A DNA stretch of 64,000 nt from Parasphingorhabdus litoris DSM 22379 (GCF_020906275.1 NZ_CP086727.1:2046001-2110000); one strand, 5' to 3'. Positions 29,141 to 39,090 are shown, numbered from the stretch's first letter. Notes: generated by a model from the sequence alone, not told the origin. Made by a program: numbers and translations.

Positions 29141-29938
29141 ATGTCCAGAAAAGAAACTGTCACCTATGCAAGCTATCTTGAGCTCGACAAGCTATTGTCC
29201 ACTCAGCATCCAAAATCTGATTTCGACGACGAGATGCTCTTCATCATCATCCATCAAACCAAGGAATTGTGGCTGAAGCAGATTATTCGCGAGATGCATC
29301 TGGCAATAGCGCAAATCTCTAAAGATGCGTTGGTTCCCGCCTATAAAGCCCTGGCTAGGGTGAGCCGAATACAGGCGGTCATGACGCTTAGTTGGGATGT
29401 GCTCTCTACCATGACGCCAAGTGACTATAGCAGGTTTCGGCATGTGCTTGGGGAAAGCTCTGGGTTTCAATCCGACCAATTCCGGACTGTAGAATATCTC
29501 CTGGGGCTAAAAGACAAAGGGTTCCTCAAATATCAAGACGACCGACCAGAAGCGCAGGCCGCGATGCAGGCGGCATTGGAAGCGCCGAGTCTTTGGGACC
29601 ATAGTATCGCCGCTCTTGCGCGTGCTGGTTTTGCCATCTCGCCCGCACTTCTTGATCGCGATTTCAGCACATCCCACGTACCATCGCCTGAAGTGGAAGC
29701 GGCTTTCCTCTCAGTTTATCGCGACACCGAGCGCTATTGGGAATTGTATCAACTGGCAGAAAAGCTGGTTGATCTCGACGATGCGATGGCGACTTGGCGG
29801 CACAAGCATGTTTTGACGGTGGAGCGTATAATTGGCGGTAAAATGGGAACCGGAGGCACAGCCGGCGTATCCTATCTGCAATCCACTTTGCCAAAGCGCG
29901 CTTTTCCCGAACTCTGGTCATTGCGTACAGCACTATGA
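29141..29938 (+). CDS. kynA: Tryptophan 2,3-dioxygenase
   Basis: 265 residues of the heme-dependent dioxygenase that opens the indole ring of L-tryptophan to N-formylkynurenine. Family hallmarks are VTYASYLELDKLLSTQHP at the N-terminus, DEMLFIIIHQTKELWLK near residue 30, and the C-terminal segment KHVLTVERIIGGKMGTGGTAG that contains the proximal heme histidine. The start is ATG 29141; a TTG further upstream is less likely. The stop overlaps the next gene, a kynureninase-like enzyme, as ATGA, making a two-gene tryptophan catabolic unit just upstream of tryptophan biosynthetic genes. No formamidase is seen nearby. Confidence 0.95.
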   Translation: MSRKETVTYASYLELDKLLSTQHPKSDFDDEMLFIIIHQTKELWLKQIIREMHLAIAQISKDALVPAYKALARVSRIQAVMTLSWDVLSTMTPSDYSRFRHVLGESSGFQSDQFRTVEYLLGLKDKGFLKYQDDRPEAQAAMQAALEAPSLWDHSIAALARAGFAISPALLDRDFSTSHVPSPEVEAAFLSVYRDTERYWELYQLAEKLVDLDDAMATWRHKHVLTVERIIGGKMGTGGTAGVSYLQSTLPKRAFPELWSLRTAL

Positions 29939-31056
29939 GTTGGAAATCGCTCTTCTCACGAGCATTAAATGCAAATCCTGATCGCTTGCATTTTGCTGCG
30001 CACAGCCATCATCTTTGGCCAAATGCTGCTTATGACGGTCATTTAGAAGCCTGTAACGACGCCATGATGTTGGCCGATCATAAATGGGATAAAATAATGG
30101 GACCGGTCTGGGAAAAAGCACAGTCCTATATTGCGGCTGAGCTTCACCTTCCCGATCCACAAACTATTGCTTTTGCGCCTAACACGCATGACTTTCTTAT
30201 TCGCATTGTATCAGCCATCCCAGCGCTCCCAGTCCGAGTCCTTACTACAGATGGAGAGTTTCACAGTTTCCGGCGACAGATGGATCGCTGGGCAGAGAAT
30301 GGTGAGGTGATATTAGAACGAGTAGCAGTTGATAGTTTAGTAGATCGAGCGTCGACTGGTGACCATGATCTGATTTTCGCTAGTCAGGTGCTATTTAACT
30401 CAGGCACTGTCTTGAACGGGATCGAAAAGCTTGCCGACATCGCCCGTCCCGAAGGCCCCTGGGTCGTGATTGATGGCTATCACGGCTTCATGGCTCTTGA
30501 TACAGATCTGTCAGAATTCGCTACCAATATCTTCTACATGTCTGGCGGCTATAAATATGCGATGGCCGGGGAAGGAGTCTGTTTCCTTCATGCTCCAACC
30601 GGATTTGCGCCACGACCACCCATAACAGGCTGGTATGCTGCATTTGATGACCTAAGCCTCCCTCCTGGCGAGATAGAATATGCGCCGGACGGCCGCAGAT
30701 TTTTGGGTAGCACCTTCGACCCATCAGGCCTGTATCGATTTAACGCCGTACAAGCCATGTTGTCTAAGGAGGGCTTGTCGACGGAAGTAATTTCCAATCA
30801 TGTTGCCAACTTGCAGAGCGATTTTATTGCTCAAGATCCGTTGCCGGGTATGATGCTGCTCAACCCAATTGACGGAAAGCCACATGCCCGATTTCTCGCC
30901 TATCAAAGCCCAAACGCTTCAGCACTGCATGCAGCACTGACAGATCATAAAATCGTGACTGACGTGCGCGGAGACGTTTTGCGTATAGGATTTGCGATCT
31001 ATCACGATATGTCCGATGTTGAACGTTTAATCGCGGTGATGCGTGAGTTTCGGTGA
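29935..31056 (+). CDS. Aminotransferase class V-fold PLP enzyme, probable kynureninase
   Basis: 373 residues of the fold-type I PLP family. The PLP lysine lies in SGGYKYAMAGEG near residue 205 and the cofactor aspartate in VVIDGYHGFMALD near residue 180. The YKY context resembles kynureninases, and the gene is translationally coupled to tryptophan 2,3-dioxygenase, which makes cleavage of kynurenine to anthranilate plus alanine the natural reading. The protein is shorter than common bacterial kynureninases (about 400-420 residues), so another class V activity is possible. A small hairpin, gcggt-aga-accgc, follows the stop at 31057-31069 but has no U-run. Confidence 0.72.
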   Translation: MSWKSLFSRALNANPDRLHFAAHSHHLWPNAAYDGHLEACNDAMMLADHKWDKIMGPVWEKAQSYIAAELHLPDPQTIAFAPNTHDFLIRIVSAIPALPVRVLTTDGEFHSFRRQMDRWAENGEVILERVAVDSLVDRASTGDHDLIFASQVLFNSGTVLNGIEKLADIARPEGPWVVIDGYHGFMALDTDLSEFATNIFYMSGGYKYAMAGEGVCFLHAPTGFAPRPPITGWYAAFDDLSLPPGEIEYAPDGRRFLGSTFDPSGLYRFNAVQAMLSKEGLSTEVISNHVANLQSDFIAQDPLPGMMLLNPIDGKPHARFLAYQSPNASALHAALTDHKIVTDVRGDVLRIGFAIYHDMSDVERLIAVMREFR

Positions 31057-31071
31057 GCGGTAGAACCGCAT

Positions 31072-31374
31072 TTACTCCAACATTTTCGGCGCTTCTTTCT
31101 GAAGCTTTTCCTTAAGCTTGTTGGCAAACATGGCGAGCAATGGCGGAAGATCGAAGATGGCGTAGACCTCGTCCTCACGCACTTGCATTTCGCCACCAAT
31201 GCGCTGGCCCATCGCCTCCAACGTACAGTGCATGGTGTCGCCTTCCCAGTGATGGTCCGTTACAGTCGCACCTGGCACAGATTCACCTAAAGTGTGGACA
31301 CCATTACCTATACGGCTGCGGGCTTCTGCTAGCCCCAAACTATGTGCTATTGTAACAGTTACAGGCTGGCCCAT
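31072..31374 (-). CDS. Polyhydroxyalkanoic acid system family protein
   Basis: 100 residues matching the small PHA-granule-region family: VTVTIAHSLGLAEARSRI at the start, a strand-rich middle (MHCTLEAMGQRIGGEMQV) and a C-terminal helix MFANKLKEKLQKE. The fold is thought to be a compact beta-sheet domain. Its exact role is not established, and no PHA synthase is nearby. It stands alone on the minus strand, converging with the kynureninase-like gene and diverging from trpG with 113 bases between starts. Confidence 0.8.
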   Translation of the reverse strand: MGQPVTVTIAHSLGLAEARSRIGNGVHTLGESVPGATVTDHHWEGDTMHCTLEAMGQRIGGEMQVREDEVYAIFDLPPLLAMFANKLKEKLQKEAPKMLE

Positions 31375-31487
31375 GAGTTAGTCTCCCCTGCCCTCCAATA
31401 TCATCCGTATCGCCTTCGTCAAACCATCCGCTTGATAGCCCGCATAAAAACTTGGCCTACTGCGATTTTATCATTAGGCAACATCAC

Positions 31488-32072
31488 ATGATTTTGGTTA
31501 TCGACAATTACGACAGTTTTACCTTCAACCTGGTTCATTATCTCATGGAACTGGGAGCCGAAGTGCGGGTGGAACGTAACGATGCGCTGGGCGCCAAGGA
31601 CGCGCTAGAAACTGGAGCGGATGCGTTTCTAATCTCTCCAGGCCCCTGCACTCCCAATGAAGCCGGTATATCGCTGGATTTGGTGGCAGCCTGCGCGGAT
31701 GCTGAAAAACCATTGCTTGGTGTTTGTCTTGGCCATCAAAGCATTGGGCAGCATTTTGGCGGAAAAGTTGTGCGCGGCGGTTTGATGCATGGGAAGACGT
31801 CTCCTGTAACGCATGATAATAGTGGCGTGTTTCAAGGCATTCCGTCGCCCTATACCGCCACTCGCTATCACTCCTTGATTGTGGAAGAAATTCCGGAATG
31901 CCTCCCGATCACTGCTACCGCGGAGGATGGATCCGTTATGGGCTTCCGTCATGAAAGCCTTCCGATACATGGTGTGCAATTTCATCCGGAAAGTATCGCA
32001 ACCGAATATGGCCATGAACTGCTCGCCAATTTTTTGGTGCTCGCCGGCCTTAAGCCAAAGCAAATCGCATGA
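31488..32072 (+). CDS. trpG: Anthranilate synthase component II (glutamine amidotransferase)
   Basis: 194 residues from ATG 31488 ([19 protein letters not shown], the exact family start). Catalytic Cys is in [15 protein letters not shown] near residue 80, and the His-Glu pair in [14 protein letters not shown]. It supplies ammonia to TrpE in the first step of tryptophan synthesis; the same subunit often serves PabB in folate synthesis. trpE is not in this window. The stop overlaps the next gene (ATGA). Confidence 0.95.
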   Translation: MILVIDNYDSFTFNLVHYLMELGAEVRVERNDALGAKDALETGADAFLISPGPCTPNEAGISLDLVAACADAEKPLLGVCLGHQSIGQHFGGKVVRGGLMHGKTSPVTHDNSGVFQGIPSPYTATRYHSLIVEEIPECLPITATAEDGSVMGFRHESLPIHGVQFHPESIATEYGHELLANFLVLAGLKPKQIA

Positions 32073-32602
32073 CGGAGAAATTAGTATTCACACCCACCGA
32101 GGAGGATCTTCGCTCCGCCTACGGATTGCATATGAAGCAGCTGGGCTTGAAACGAATTCTCTATTTGCTTCTTTTCGGGCTGACTATTGGCGTTATTCTT
32201 GCCGCTTTCGATGGCTTTGACGATTTGCCCAAAGCGTTGGGACTAATTGTCAGCATGTCCATCTGGGCCGGTATTGTAGCAGCGATCATAACAATCATGA
32301 TCCCTGTTTGGTGGGTTCCTCGCCTTGCCAAGAAAATCTATAAGCAGCAAAAAGACTTACATCTAGAAACCACCAGTTGGTGGGATGATGAAAAGCTATA
32401 TTCGCAGAATGCCCAAGGCCAAGCGCAGCTGACTTTCGGAGACATGGTTAAATGGAGAGCGGACGACAAAATCATTCTGCTTTATCGCTCTGATCATATG
32501 TTCAATTTTTTGCCTGCTCGGATATTCAAGGATGAAGCGCATAGAAATGGTTTGATCCGTCGCCTTCAAGACGCTGACTTACCGGGAGAGGACAATTCAT
32601 GA
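32069..32602 (+). CDS. YcxB-like membrane protein inside the trp operon
   Basis: 177 residues with two membrane helices (about 28-46 and 52-76) near the N-terminus and a soluble C-terminal half. The soluble half contains the YcxB-type pattern: [18 protein letters not shown], then [31 protein letters not shown]. The function of YcxB-like domains is not known; the repeated strand pattern suggests a small PH-like beta domain facing the cytoplasm. The gene overlaps trpG and trpD by four bases on each side, so it is an integral part of the operon rather than a loose insertion. No link to tryptophan synthesis is known to me. Confidence 0.78.
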   Translation: MTEKLVFTPTEEDLRSAYGLHMKQLGLKRILYLLLFGLTIGVILAAFDGFDDLPKALGLIVSMSIWAGIVAAIITIMIPVWWVPRLAKKIYKQQKDLHLETTSWWDDEKLYSQNAQGQAQLTFGDMVKWRADDKIILLYRSDHMFNFLPARIFKDEAHRNGLIRRLQDADLPGEDNS

Positions 32603-33588
32603 TGGCACTTCCCAGTACAGAAAACCCACTTTCGGCAGCAGATGCTAGGGAAGCTTTTGAATTAATATTAGACGGCAAGCTCGATAGCGAAGCAATCAGC
32701 ACATTCCTGGTCACGCTCGCTGATCGAGGTGAAACCGCAACAGAAATTGCTGCGGCTGCGCAAGCTATGCGTTCGCGTATGGTGACCGTTGATGCACCTG
32801 TTGGCGCAATTGATGTCTGTGGAACCGGCGGTGATGGCAGCCATAGCTTGAACATCTCCACTGCAACCTCTTTGGTCGTTGCAGCCTGCGACATACCGAT
32901 GGCCAAACATGGTAATCGGGCTGCATCCAGTAAATCAGGAGCTGCCGATACATTGGAAGCCTTGGGACTCGATCTTGCTAACGCCGCGACCGGCGGTGAA
33001 CGATCTTTGCGCGAAATCGGCATCGCCTTTTTCTTTGCGCCCAATCATCATTCAGCGCTCGGCCCATTGGCACCCATTCGCAAAGCCATAGGCCGGCGTA
33101 CTATCTTCAATCTGCTTGGCCCCCTGTGTAATCCAGCGCGCGTCAGGCGACAGCTCATTGGCGTCGCTTCGCCAGACTTGATTGAAACCTATGCGGAAGC
33201 TGCAGCGCAATTGGGTTATGATAAAATCATGATCGTATCGGGCGAAGAAGGTTTGGATGAGTTAAGTATTTCTGGCCCTTCAAAGCTCGCAATTGTTGAA
33301 GGTCAATCAATCACATATAGCCGGATAACACCAGAGGACTTAGGATTGTCGCGCCATAGCAGTGATGCAATTAAAGGTGGTGATGCTGAGTATAATGCGG
33401 CAGCTCTTCGTAATCTGTTGCAGGGAGAACCGTCTGCTTACCGCGATGCAGTCATATTAAACAGCGCCGCAGCATTGATCGTAGCAGGTGAAGTCGACAA
33501 CTGGGAAGCTGGAGCTGAGGAAGCTGGTGAAGCACTCGACAAAGGCTTGGCCAATGCTTTGCTGAACTGTTGGATCGCCAATCAATGA
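32599..33588 (+). CDS. trpD: Anthranilate phosphoribosyltransferase
   Basis: 329 residues, normal length. The PRPP site is shown by CGTGGDGSHSLNISTAT near residue 75 and MAKHGNRAASSKSGAADTLEALG near residue 105. It joins anthranilate to PRPP in the second committed step of tryptophan biosynthesis. Start ATG 32599 overlaps the stop of the YcxB-like gene and has GGGAGAGG upstream; the next codon is also ATG. trpC follows after ten bases. Confidence 0.96.
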   Translation: MMALPSTENPLSAADAREAFELILDGKLDSEAISTFLVTLADRGETATEIAAAAQAMRSRMVTVDAPVGAIDVCGTGGDGSHSLNISTATSLVVAACDIPMAKHGNRAASSKSGAADTLEALGLDLANAATGGERSLREIGIAFFFAPNHHSALGPLAPIRKAIGRRTIFNLLGPLCNPARVRRQLIGVASPDLIETYAEAAAQLGYDKIMIVSGEEGLDELSISGPSKLAIVEGQSITYSRITPEDLGLSRHSSDAIKGGDAEYNAAALRNLLQGEPSAYRDAVILNSAAALIVAGEVDNWEAGAEEAGEALDKGLANALLNCWIANQ

Positions 33589-33598
33589 GATATAACCA

Positions 33599-34393
33599 AT
33601 GAATAAGCTTGCCGAAATTTGCTCGGTTAAACGCGATCATGTGTGCAAACGCAAAGCCGATGTTTCCAGCTCCGCAATGCACGAGCAAGTTCGCAGTCAA
33701 GCACCACCGCGCGGCTTCGCAAAATCACTCAAGGACAAAGCGCGAACCGGTTTTGCGTTGATTGCTGAAATCAAGAAAGCAAGCCCTTCAAAGGGTTTGA
33801 TACGCGAAGACTTTCATCCGCCTGATCATGCTAAAGCTTACGAAGCGGCGGGGGCAGCATGCTTATCAATACTAACCGATACTCCTTATTTTCAAGGTGC
33901 GGATGAATATCTGGTTGCCGCGCAGACCGCCAGCTCTCTTCCTTGCCTGCGTAAAGATTTCATGGTTGATCCGTGGCAAATAGAAGAATCTCGCGCTTTG
34001 GGTGCTGACGCAATTTTGATTATCATGGCCGCTCTTGATGATGCCCTAGCGCTCGAACTTGAAGATGCGGCAATCGAACTAGGTATGGATGTGCTAATAG
34101 AAGTCCATAGCGAAGATGAACTGGAGCGGGCGCTGCGCCTGCAATCGCCTTTGCTTGGTATCAACAATAGAAATCTTAAAACGTTCGAGACAAGTCTTGA
34201 GCAGACGGAAAGACTGTCAAAGCTGGTCCCAGATGATCGCGTCATGGTTTCGGAAAGTGGTATTTTTACGCATGATGATTGCCAGCGATTGTCCCGCTGT
34301 GGCGCCCGTACGTTTTTGGTAGGAGAGTCACTGATGCGACAGGATGATATTGAGCAAGCCACCCGCCAGCTTTTGACAGGCTGTGAGACATAA
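33599..34393 (+). CDS. trpC: Indole-3-glycerol phosphate synthase
   Basis: 264 residues forming a TIM barrel. Catalytic motifs are [13 protein letters not shown] (Glu and Lys, near residue 58), [12 protein letters not shown] near residue 118, [23 protein letters not shown] and VSESGIF. It converts CdRP to indole-3-glycerol phosphate. It is a stand-alone TrpC, not fused to TrpF, which together with trpA and trpB must lie elsewhere. moaC begins two bases after the stop, so the operon continues into molybdenum cofactor genes. Confidence 0.96.
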   Translation: MNKLAEICSVKRDHVCKRKADVSSSAMHEQVRSQAPPRGFAKSLKDKARTGFALIAEIKKASPSKGLIREDFHPPDHAKAYEAAGAACLSILTDTPYFQGADEYLVAAQTASSLPCLRKDFMVDPWQIEESRALGADAILIIMAALDDALALELEDAAIELGMDVLIEVHSEDELERALRLQSPLLGINNRNLKTFETSLEQTERLSKLVPDDRVMVSESGIFTHDDCQRLSRCGARTFLVGESLMRQDDIEQATRQLLTGCET

Positions 34394-34394
34394 G

Positions 34395-34865
34395 ATGAGC
34401 AAACTTACTCATATCGGCGGCGATGGAACGGCTCAAATGGTCGATGTTTCTGCCAAAGGTGACACGGTCCGCGAAGCACATGCGGAAGGGATTATCCGGA
34501 TGGCTAAGGAAGTACTTGATGCCATCAAAGCCAACGCCATGAAAAAAGGTGATGTGCTGGCCACTGCCCGTATCGCCGGGATTATGGCGGCCAAAAAAAC
34601 CAGCGATCTTATTCCGCTTTGTCATCCGTTGGAAATCAGCAAAGTTGCCGTGGAATTCGAGTTTCTAAAAGATGGGATCAGGGCCGAGACGATGGTGCGC
34701 CTGACGGGTAAAACCGGGGTGGAAATGGAGGCTTTAACCGCTGTTTCAACGGCACTTTTGACCATTTATGATATGTCCAAGGCCATGCAGAAAGACATGC
34801 TGATCAGCGACATTCGACTGCTTTCCAAAACCGGCGGCAAATCAGGAGACTGGACCGCCGAATGA
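34395..34865 (+). CDS. moaC: Cyclic pyranopterin monophosphate synthase
   Basis: 156 residues. The family signature runs through [13 protein letters not shown] near residue 75 and [27 protein letters not shown] near residue 112, holding the catalytic Lys and Asp. MoaC completes the first stage of molybdopterin synthesis after MoaA. The start is ATG 34395; a GTG at 34383 inside trpC is rejected. The stop overlaps moeA as ATGA. Confidence 0.96.
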   Translation: MSKLTHIGGDGTAQMVDVSAKGDTVREAHAEGIIRMAKEVLDAIKANAMKKGDVLATARIAGIMAAKKTSDLIPLCHPLEISKVAVEFEFLKDGIRAETMVRLTGKTGVEMEALTAVSTALLTIYDMSKAMQKDMLISDIRLLSKTGGKSGDWTAE

Positions 34866-36046
34866 GTTCATTACTACCCCTGGACGAAGCGCAAAATCGC
34901 CTGATTGCTATGGCCGAGCCCCTGCCATCGGAAACGGTTCCGGTAAGCGATGCGAAAAGTTGCTATCTTGCACAAGATCTTGTCGCAAAGCGTAGTCAAC
35001 CTGCGGCAGATATGTCAGCAATGGATGGCTATGCCATCAACTTTGAAGATCGCGAGGGACCATGGCAGTTGGTCGGCGAATGCAAAGCCGGAAGCCCGCC
35101 CTGCCCTGCGATGCAAGCAGGTCAAGCAGCAAGGATTTTCACCGGAGCACTGATGCCGGAAGGCGCAGACACGGTTGTCATGCAAGAAAATGTCGAATCT
35201 GATGGCGAGCAGATCAGGCTGATCGACGATCCTTCTCCAGTCAGAGGCCGTCACGTAAGACATGCGGGCGGCGATTTTAAAGCCGGAGACATTGCCCTGA
35301 AAGCGGGCACAAGACTTACGGCGGCAGCACTGGGACATGCGGTCATTGCCGGTGTGGGTGAACTAAGCGTTGGCCGCCGCGTGAATGTCGCGATCCTTTC
35401 GACTGGCGACGAGCTGGTTACTCCGGGCACGGCTACACAGCCTCATCAAATTCCTGCCAGTAATGACGTGATGGTTGCCGCTTTGCTGGACCAATTACCG
35501 GCCCGATCCCGTTCAATCAGCCGGATCAAGGACGATATGGAAAGCCTGTGTACGGCGCTGGAAAGCGCCAGAGATTGCGACATAATCGTCACAATCGGGG
35601 GCGCGTCTGTAGGCGATCATGATCTTGTCGCCCCGGCATTCAAACAGCTGGGCGGGGAAACCGATTTCTGGAAAATCGCAATGAAGCCCGGCAAACCGCT
35701 AATGGCTGGAAAATTAGGCAACAGCCTTGTTTTAGCGTTACCGGGAAATCCAGGTTCCGCCTTTGTGACCGCAACATTATTCTTGCTTCCGCTTATTCGT
35801 TATATGGCTGGTGCCACCAACTATATGCCTGTCATGAAAAGTGCGATTACAAACTCTGCCCTACCGCCCACAAATCAGCGCGCTGAATTTCTAAGGGCAA
35901 AAGCAGATGGTACCGGCATAACGGCATTTAACAGTCAAGACAGCGCCAAGCTATCAATACTGGCTGCGGCCAATGCTCTTCTCTATCGACCAGCCCACAG
36001 CCCTGAGCAGGAAAAAGGTGAGAATGTTTCCTATATAGAGATTTGA
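34862..36046 (+). CDS. moeA: Molybdopterin molybdenumtransferase
   Basis: 394 residues. MoeA inserts molybdate into adenylylated molybdopterin. Motifs are [13 protein letters not shown] near residue 47, the MoeA loop [19 protein letters not shown], the MoCF-binding segment ILSTGDELV near residue 178, and [13 protein letters not shown] followed by [11 protein letters not shown]. Length is typical. It is coupled to moaC and followed by the lexA promoter, whose -35 lies only seven bases after its stop. Confidence 0.95.
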   Translation: MSSLLPLDEAQNRLIAMAEPLPSETVPVSDAKSCYLAQDLVAKRSQPAADMSAMDGYAINFEDREGPWQLVGECKAGSPPCPAMQAGQAARIFTGALMPEGADTVVMQENVESDGEQIRLIDDPSPVRGRHVRHAGGDFKAGDIALKAGTRLTAAALGHAVIAGVGELSVGRRVNVAILSTGDELVTPGTATQPHQIPASNDVMVAALLDQLPARSRSISRIKDDMESLCTALESARDCDIIVTIGGASVGDHDLVAPAFKQLGGETDFWKIAMKPGKPLMAGKLGNSLVLALPGNPGSAFVTATLFLLPLIRYMAGATNYMPVMKSAITNSALPPTNQRAEFLRAKADGTGITAFNSQDSAKLSILAAANALLYRPAHSPEQEKGENVSYIEI

Positions 36047-36052
36047 ATTGTC

Positions 36053-36081
36053 TTGACTTAACCCTATTTGTTTCATAATTG
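36053..36081 (+). promoter_or_regulatory. Predicted sigma-70 promoter of lexA
   Basis: TTGACT (36053-36058) and TAATTG (36076-36081) are separated by 17 bases, close to the vegetative consensus. The LexA box begins at the last base of the -10 element, so bound repressor would block the polymerase. Confidence 0.65.
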
Positions 36082-36095
36082 TTCTTTATTCGTTC
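36081..36095 (+). promoter_or_regulatory. LexA box of lexA (autoregulation)
   Basis: GTTC-tttattc-GTTC is a direct repeat with seven-base spacing, overlapping the predicted -10 and start site of lexA and ending 18 bases before its ATG. This is the known alphaproteobacterial LexA operator type. Confidence 0.85.
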
Positions 36096-36113
36096 CCGAT
36101 AAGGACATGAAAT

Positions 36114-36806
36114 ATGCTCACACCGAAACAACATGAACTGCTGTGTTTCATTCATAACAGTTTGGAAGAATCCGGCGTTTCCCCCTCTTTTGAAGAAATG
36201 AAAGACGCGCTGGGGCTGAAATCCAAATCTGGCGTTCATCGATTGATTAGCGCATTGGAAGAACGGGGTTTCCTGAGACGCCTTCCCAATCGTGCGAGAG
36301 CTTTGGAAGTTACCAAACTTCCTGAGGGCGGTAATCTGAAACCCGCCCCGTCCAATGTTGTTAATATCATGCCCGATGCGGCACAATCGAGCCCGCTAAA
36401 GGAAATTCCGGTTGCCGCGAATGATGTTATCGAAATCCCGCTGCATGGTAAAATTGCCGCTGGTGTTCCGATAGAAGCGCTTGAAGGCCAGTCTGCTCTT
36501 AGCGTTCCGGCAGCATTGCTGGGATCCGGCGAACATTACGCATTGGAGGTGTCTGGGGATTCGATGATTGATGCAGGAATTTTAGACGGGGACTATGCCC
36601 TTATCCAGCGGACCGAAACCGCACGCAACGGTGAAATTGTCGTCGCTCTTGTTCATGATGAGGAAGCAACGCTGAAATATCTGTTCAAAGATAATGGTCA
36701 GGTTCGTCTGGACCCCGCCAACCCGGCCTATGAACCGCAAATTTTTGGTGCAGGTGAAGTGCGCATACAAGGAAAAATGGCTGGGCTGTTGCGCCGCTAT
36801 AACTGA
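36114..36806 (+). CDS. lexA: SOS repressor LexA
   Basis: 230 residues. Residues 1-65 form the winged helix DNA-binding domain ([20 protein letters not shown], then [19 protein letters not shown]). The self-cleavage site is Ala116-Gly117 in [10 protein letters not shown], and the catalytic pair is Ser150 (SGDSMID) and Lys188 (EATLKYLF). On DNA damage RecA filaments trigger cleavage and derepression. The autoregulatory box upstream and a matching box before the SPL-family gene define two regulon members in this window. It converges with comEC. Confidence 0.97.
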   Translation: MLTPKQHELLCFIHNSLEESGVSPSFEEMKDALGLKSKSGVHRLISALEERGFLRRLPNRARALEVTKLPEGGNLKPAPSNVVNIMPDAAQSSPLKEIPVAANDVIEIPLHGKIAAGVPIEALEGQSALSVPAALLGSGEHYALEVSGDSMIDAGILDGDYALIQRTETARNGEIVVALVHDEEATLKYLFKDNGQVRLDPANPAYEPQIFGAGEVRIQGKMAGLLRRYN

Positions 36807-36860
36807 TAATAGCCTGCTTCATTGACCTGATATTTTCCGTCGCACTTTTGTGGCTTCGGA

Positions 36861-39071
36861 CTATTTGAAACGCGTCCATGCATGACGGCCGCTATGGTTC
36901 AACACAGTCTCAATCTGTTGGCTTTTCAGGTCGACTGTCATCCCACCGACTTGCCGTAGAAATGTGCGATCGGCTTTTATCCAGCGCGGCTGGCAGCTAG
37001 CGGGAAGGCGCCGCTCGCTTATTACAATATCTGCTCGGCGGCAGGCGGCAGATAAGGCCAATGCGGGAATGTGATAGGAACTGCGCGTTGCCAATATTGT
37101 CCAATGTCTGCCTGATACTTCTATAGCGACCGCACAGCTATCAGCATTGCATCGCGCGTTGGGCCAATCCTCAAGCGCCATTGCCTCTCCATCCACACCC
37201 GCATTTTCCAAAAGCATGTCTCTTACAAACCCGCTTCGGCCGGTTCGTAACATAGCGACTTCTCCATCCTGATTGCGGATTCCTACATGACGGCCATCGC
37301 CGGCAATATAGATATCTGGCGGACGGTTCATGAGGACGAGCAGTGTTCCGTAGCATATTGGCAAAATGCCCCATATTCGCCAGCGCTGAGTCCAGAGAGC
37401 CATCCACAAACCGCCGAAAACCAACAATGCGAATGCCATTAACGGCATGGTTGGCAACATAGTAACGGACCCAGGACTGCTCGATACATAATGAGCCAAA
37501 ACCAGAAGACTGTTGAGCGCTTGTTCGCAAACCCACCAGACAGGTGCGCCCAACCCAACCGTGTCAAGCAACAGGGCCAGGGCCTCGAGCGGCATGATTA
37601 CAAATGTGGTGAGCGGAATGGCAATGATGTTTGCCAAAGCGCCGTAAATCCCGGCTTTATGAAAGTGGAAAAGCGCGATCGGCATTAATGCAAGTTCCAC
37701 GACCAGCCCAGTTAGAAACAGCGCGACAATCGCTCTGCCAAATCGTTTCCCGATCGCTTCATCTCTTCTGGCAAAGAAAGATTGGATCCGCGGCGCAGTA
37801 TGCAGGGCAATTATTGCCGTAACGGCTGCAAAGCTGAGTTGGAAGCTAGGACCAACCAAGGTTTCCGGCCAAATGATAAGAACCAATAACGCACCAGTTG
37901 CGACCATCCGAAGGGTAATCGCACTCCGCCCGATCACTAGAGCCGTCAACACAAGCAATGCCGCGATGCAGGCGCGAATGGTCGGCACCTGTGCGCCCGT
38001 TAGCAATGTGTAGGAAAGTGCTGCTACAGCCGCGCAACCTGCTGCTACGATAGGCAAAGGAACACGTAGTGCCAAAGCCGGGAACAAGGCCAACAACCGG
38101 ATAACAAGCAGATACACTGCGCCAACAACCGCCGTCACATGCAACCCGCTAATCGACAATAAATGGGCCAATCCACTGCGACGCATGGCTTCTGCATCTG
38201 CATCATCTATTGCACCGCGATCACCCGTAGCCAGCGTTGCACCTATGGCGCCTGCACCGCCATCCATTTGCGACTGAACATGCGCGGACAGCTTTTGTCG
38301 ATAATCTGGTAAAGCGGATACCGCCCACCATGAAGGCTCAGCTGGTTCAACAACCTTTATATTTCCAAGCGCTTGCCCCGTTGCCCCCAATCCCATGAAC
38401 CAGGCACGGCGTGAAAAATCATAGGCGCTTGGCAAGGATGCCATGGCTGGCGGCATCAATCTGGCCCGCAATTGAATCACAGCACCGACCTGCAAGTCCG
38501 GATCCGCTTTCACCAACGGCACATTCACTCGCACTCGTTTTGGCAAGCCCTGTTTCTCATGTGTATCAAGCGTTAAACGAACCATATCGCGCGCGCTCAA
38601 AACTTCTGTCTTTTCGATTTCGGCATAGAATGAAGTGACGACAGGTTGTTCCAATACCGGTGCGGCTACTGACGAGGATCTTAGCCATATGATCGTGCAG
38701 CCCGCCCCCACAGATAGCGAAAGCCAGAATATCGCCGCCCCCACTCGCGTGCCCTGCCCCATCAATTTGACAAAAACAGCCAAGCCCGCGCAGAGGGCCA
38801 AAACCGCACTCCATAAATAAGCATCGGCCAATAGAAACCAGATTGTGATTCCCGAACCGATTCCCACCGGTATCCAAAGTGGCAACTGGTCACGCTCCTT
38901 TTCCAGGTGCAATTCCAGCAATATAAAAATTTGCGAAATTCTAAGATATTCAGGTAATTGTCGTGCGCGAAACAGCATGCTAAGGGCCTTGCCAACACCA
39001 TCAGACGTGGTGGCCTTTTTAAAATTTTCATGCGCTACATCAGAGCTGTCTGGATCAAAGCTACTCTGCAT
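36861..39071 (-). CDS. comEC: ComEC/Rec2-family DNA-uptake channel protein lacking the metallo-hydrolase domain
   Basis: About 736 residues from ATG 39071. A DUF4131-type N-terminal part with membrane helices (SGITIWFLLADAYLW) and a small soluble domain precede the Competence domain. The latter begins around HLLSISGLHVTAVVGAVYLL and continues as about ten membrane helices. ComEC is the inner-membrane channel for single-stranded DNA in natural transformation. The last 150 residues form a short soluble domain without the HxHxDH motif, so the hydrolase domain seen in Bacillus ComEC is absent; such short forms are common in alphaproteobacteria. The start is uncertain, since no ribosome site is evident; only 19 bases separate it from gltX. 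Confidence 0.87.
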   Translation of the reverse strand: MQSSFDPDSSDVAHENFKKATTSDGVGKALSMLFRARQLPEYLRISQIFILLELHLEKERDQLPLWIPVGIGSGITIWFLLADAYLWSAVLALCAGLAVFVKLMGQGTRVGAAIFWLSLSVGAGCTIIWLRSSSVAAPVLEQPVVTSFYAEIEKTEVLSARDMVRLTLDTHEKQGLPKRVRVNVPLVKADPDLQVGAVIQLRARLMPPAMASLPSAYDFSRRAWFMGLGATGQALGNIKVVEPAEPSWWAVSALPDYRQKLSAHVQSQMDGGAGAIGATLATGDRGAIDDADAEAMRRSGLAHLLSISGLHVTAVVGAVYLLVIRLLALFPALALRVPLPIVAAGCAAVAALSYTLLTGAQVPTIRACIAALLVLTALVIGRSAITLRMVATGALLVLIIWPETLVGPSFQLSFAAVTAIIALHTAPRIQSFFARRDEAIGKRFGRAIVALFLTGLVVELALMPIALFHFHKAGIYGALANIIAIPLTTFVIMPLEALALLLDTVGLGAPVWWVCEQALNSLLVLAHYVSSSPGSVTMLPTMPLMAFALLVFGGLWMALWTQRWRIWGILPICYGTLLVLMNRPPDIYIAGDGRHVGIRNQDGEVAMLRTGRSGFVRDMLLENAGVDGEAMALEDWPNARCNADSCAVAIEVSGRHWTILATRSSYHIPALALSAACRRADIVISERRLPASCQPRWIKADRTFLRQVGGMTVDLKSQQIETVLNHSGRHAWTRFK

Positions 39072-39090
39072 CGCATTGGCGTAACACAGG

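Noticed and set aside
31057..31069. Hairpin gcggt-aga-accgc after the kynureninase-like gene as a terminator
   Set aside because: The stem is only five pairs and no U-run follows, so termination is not supported.
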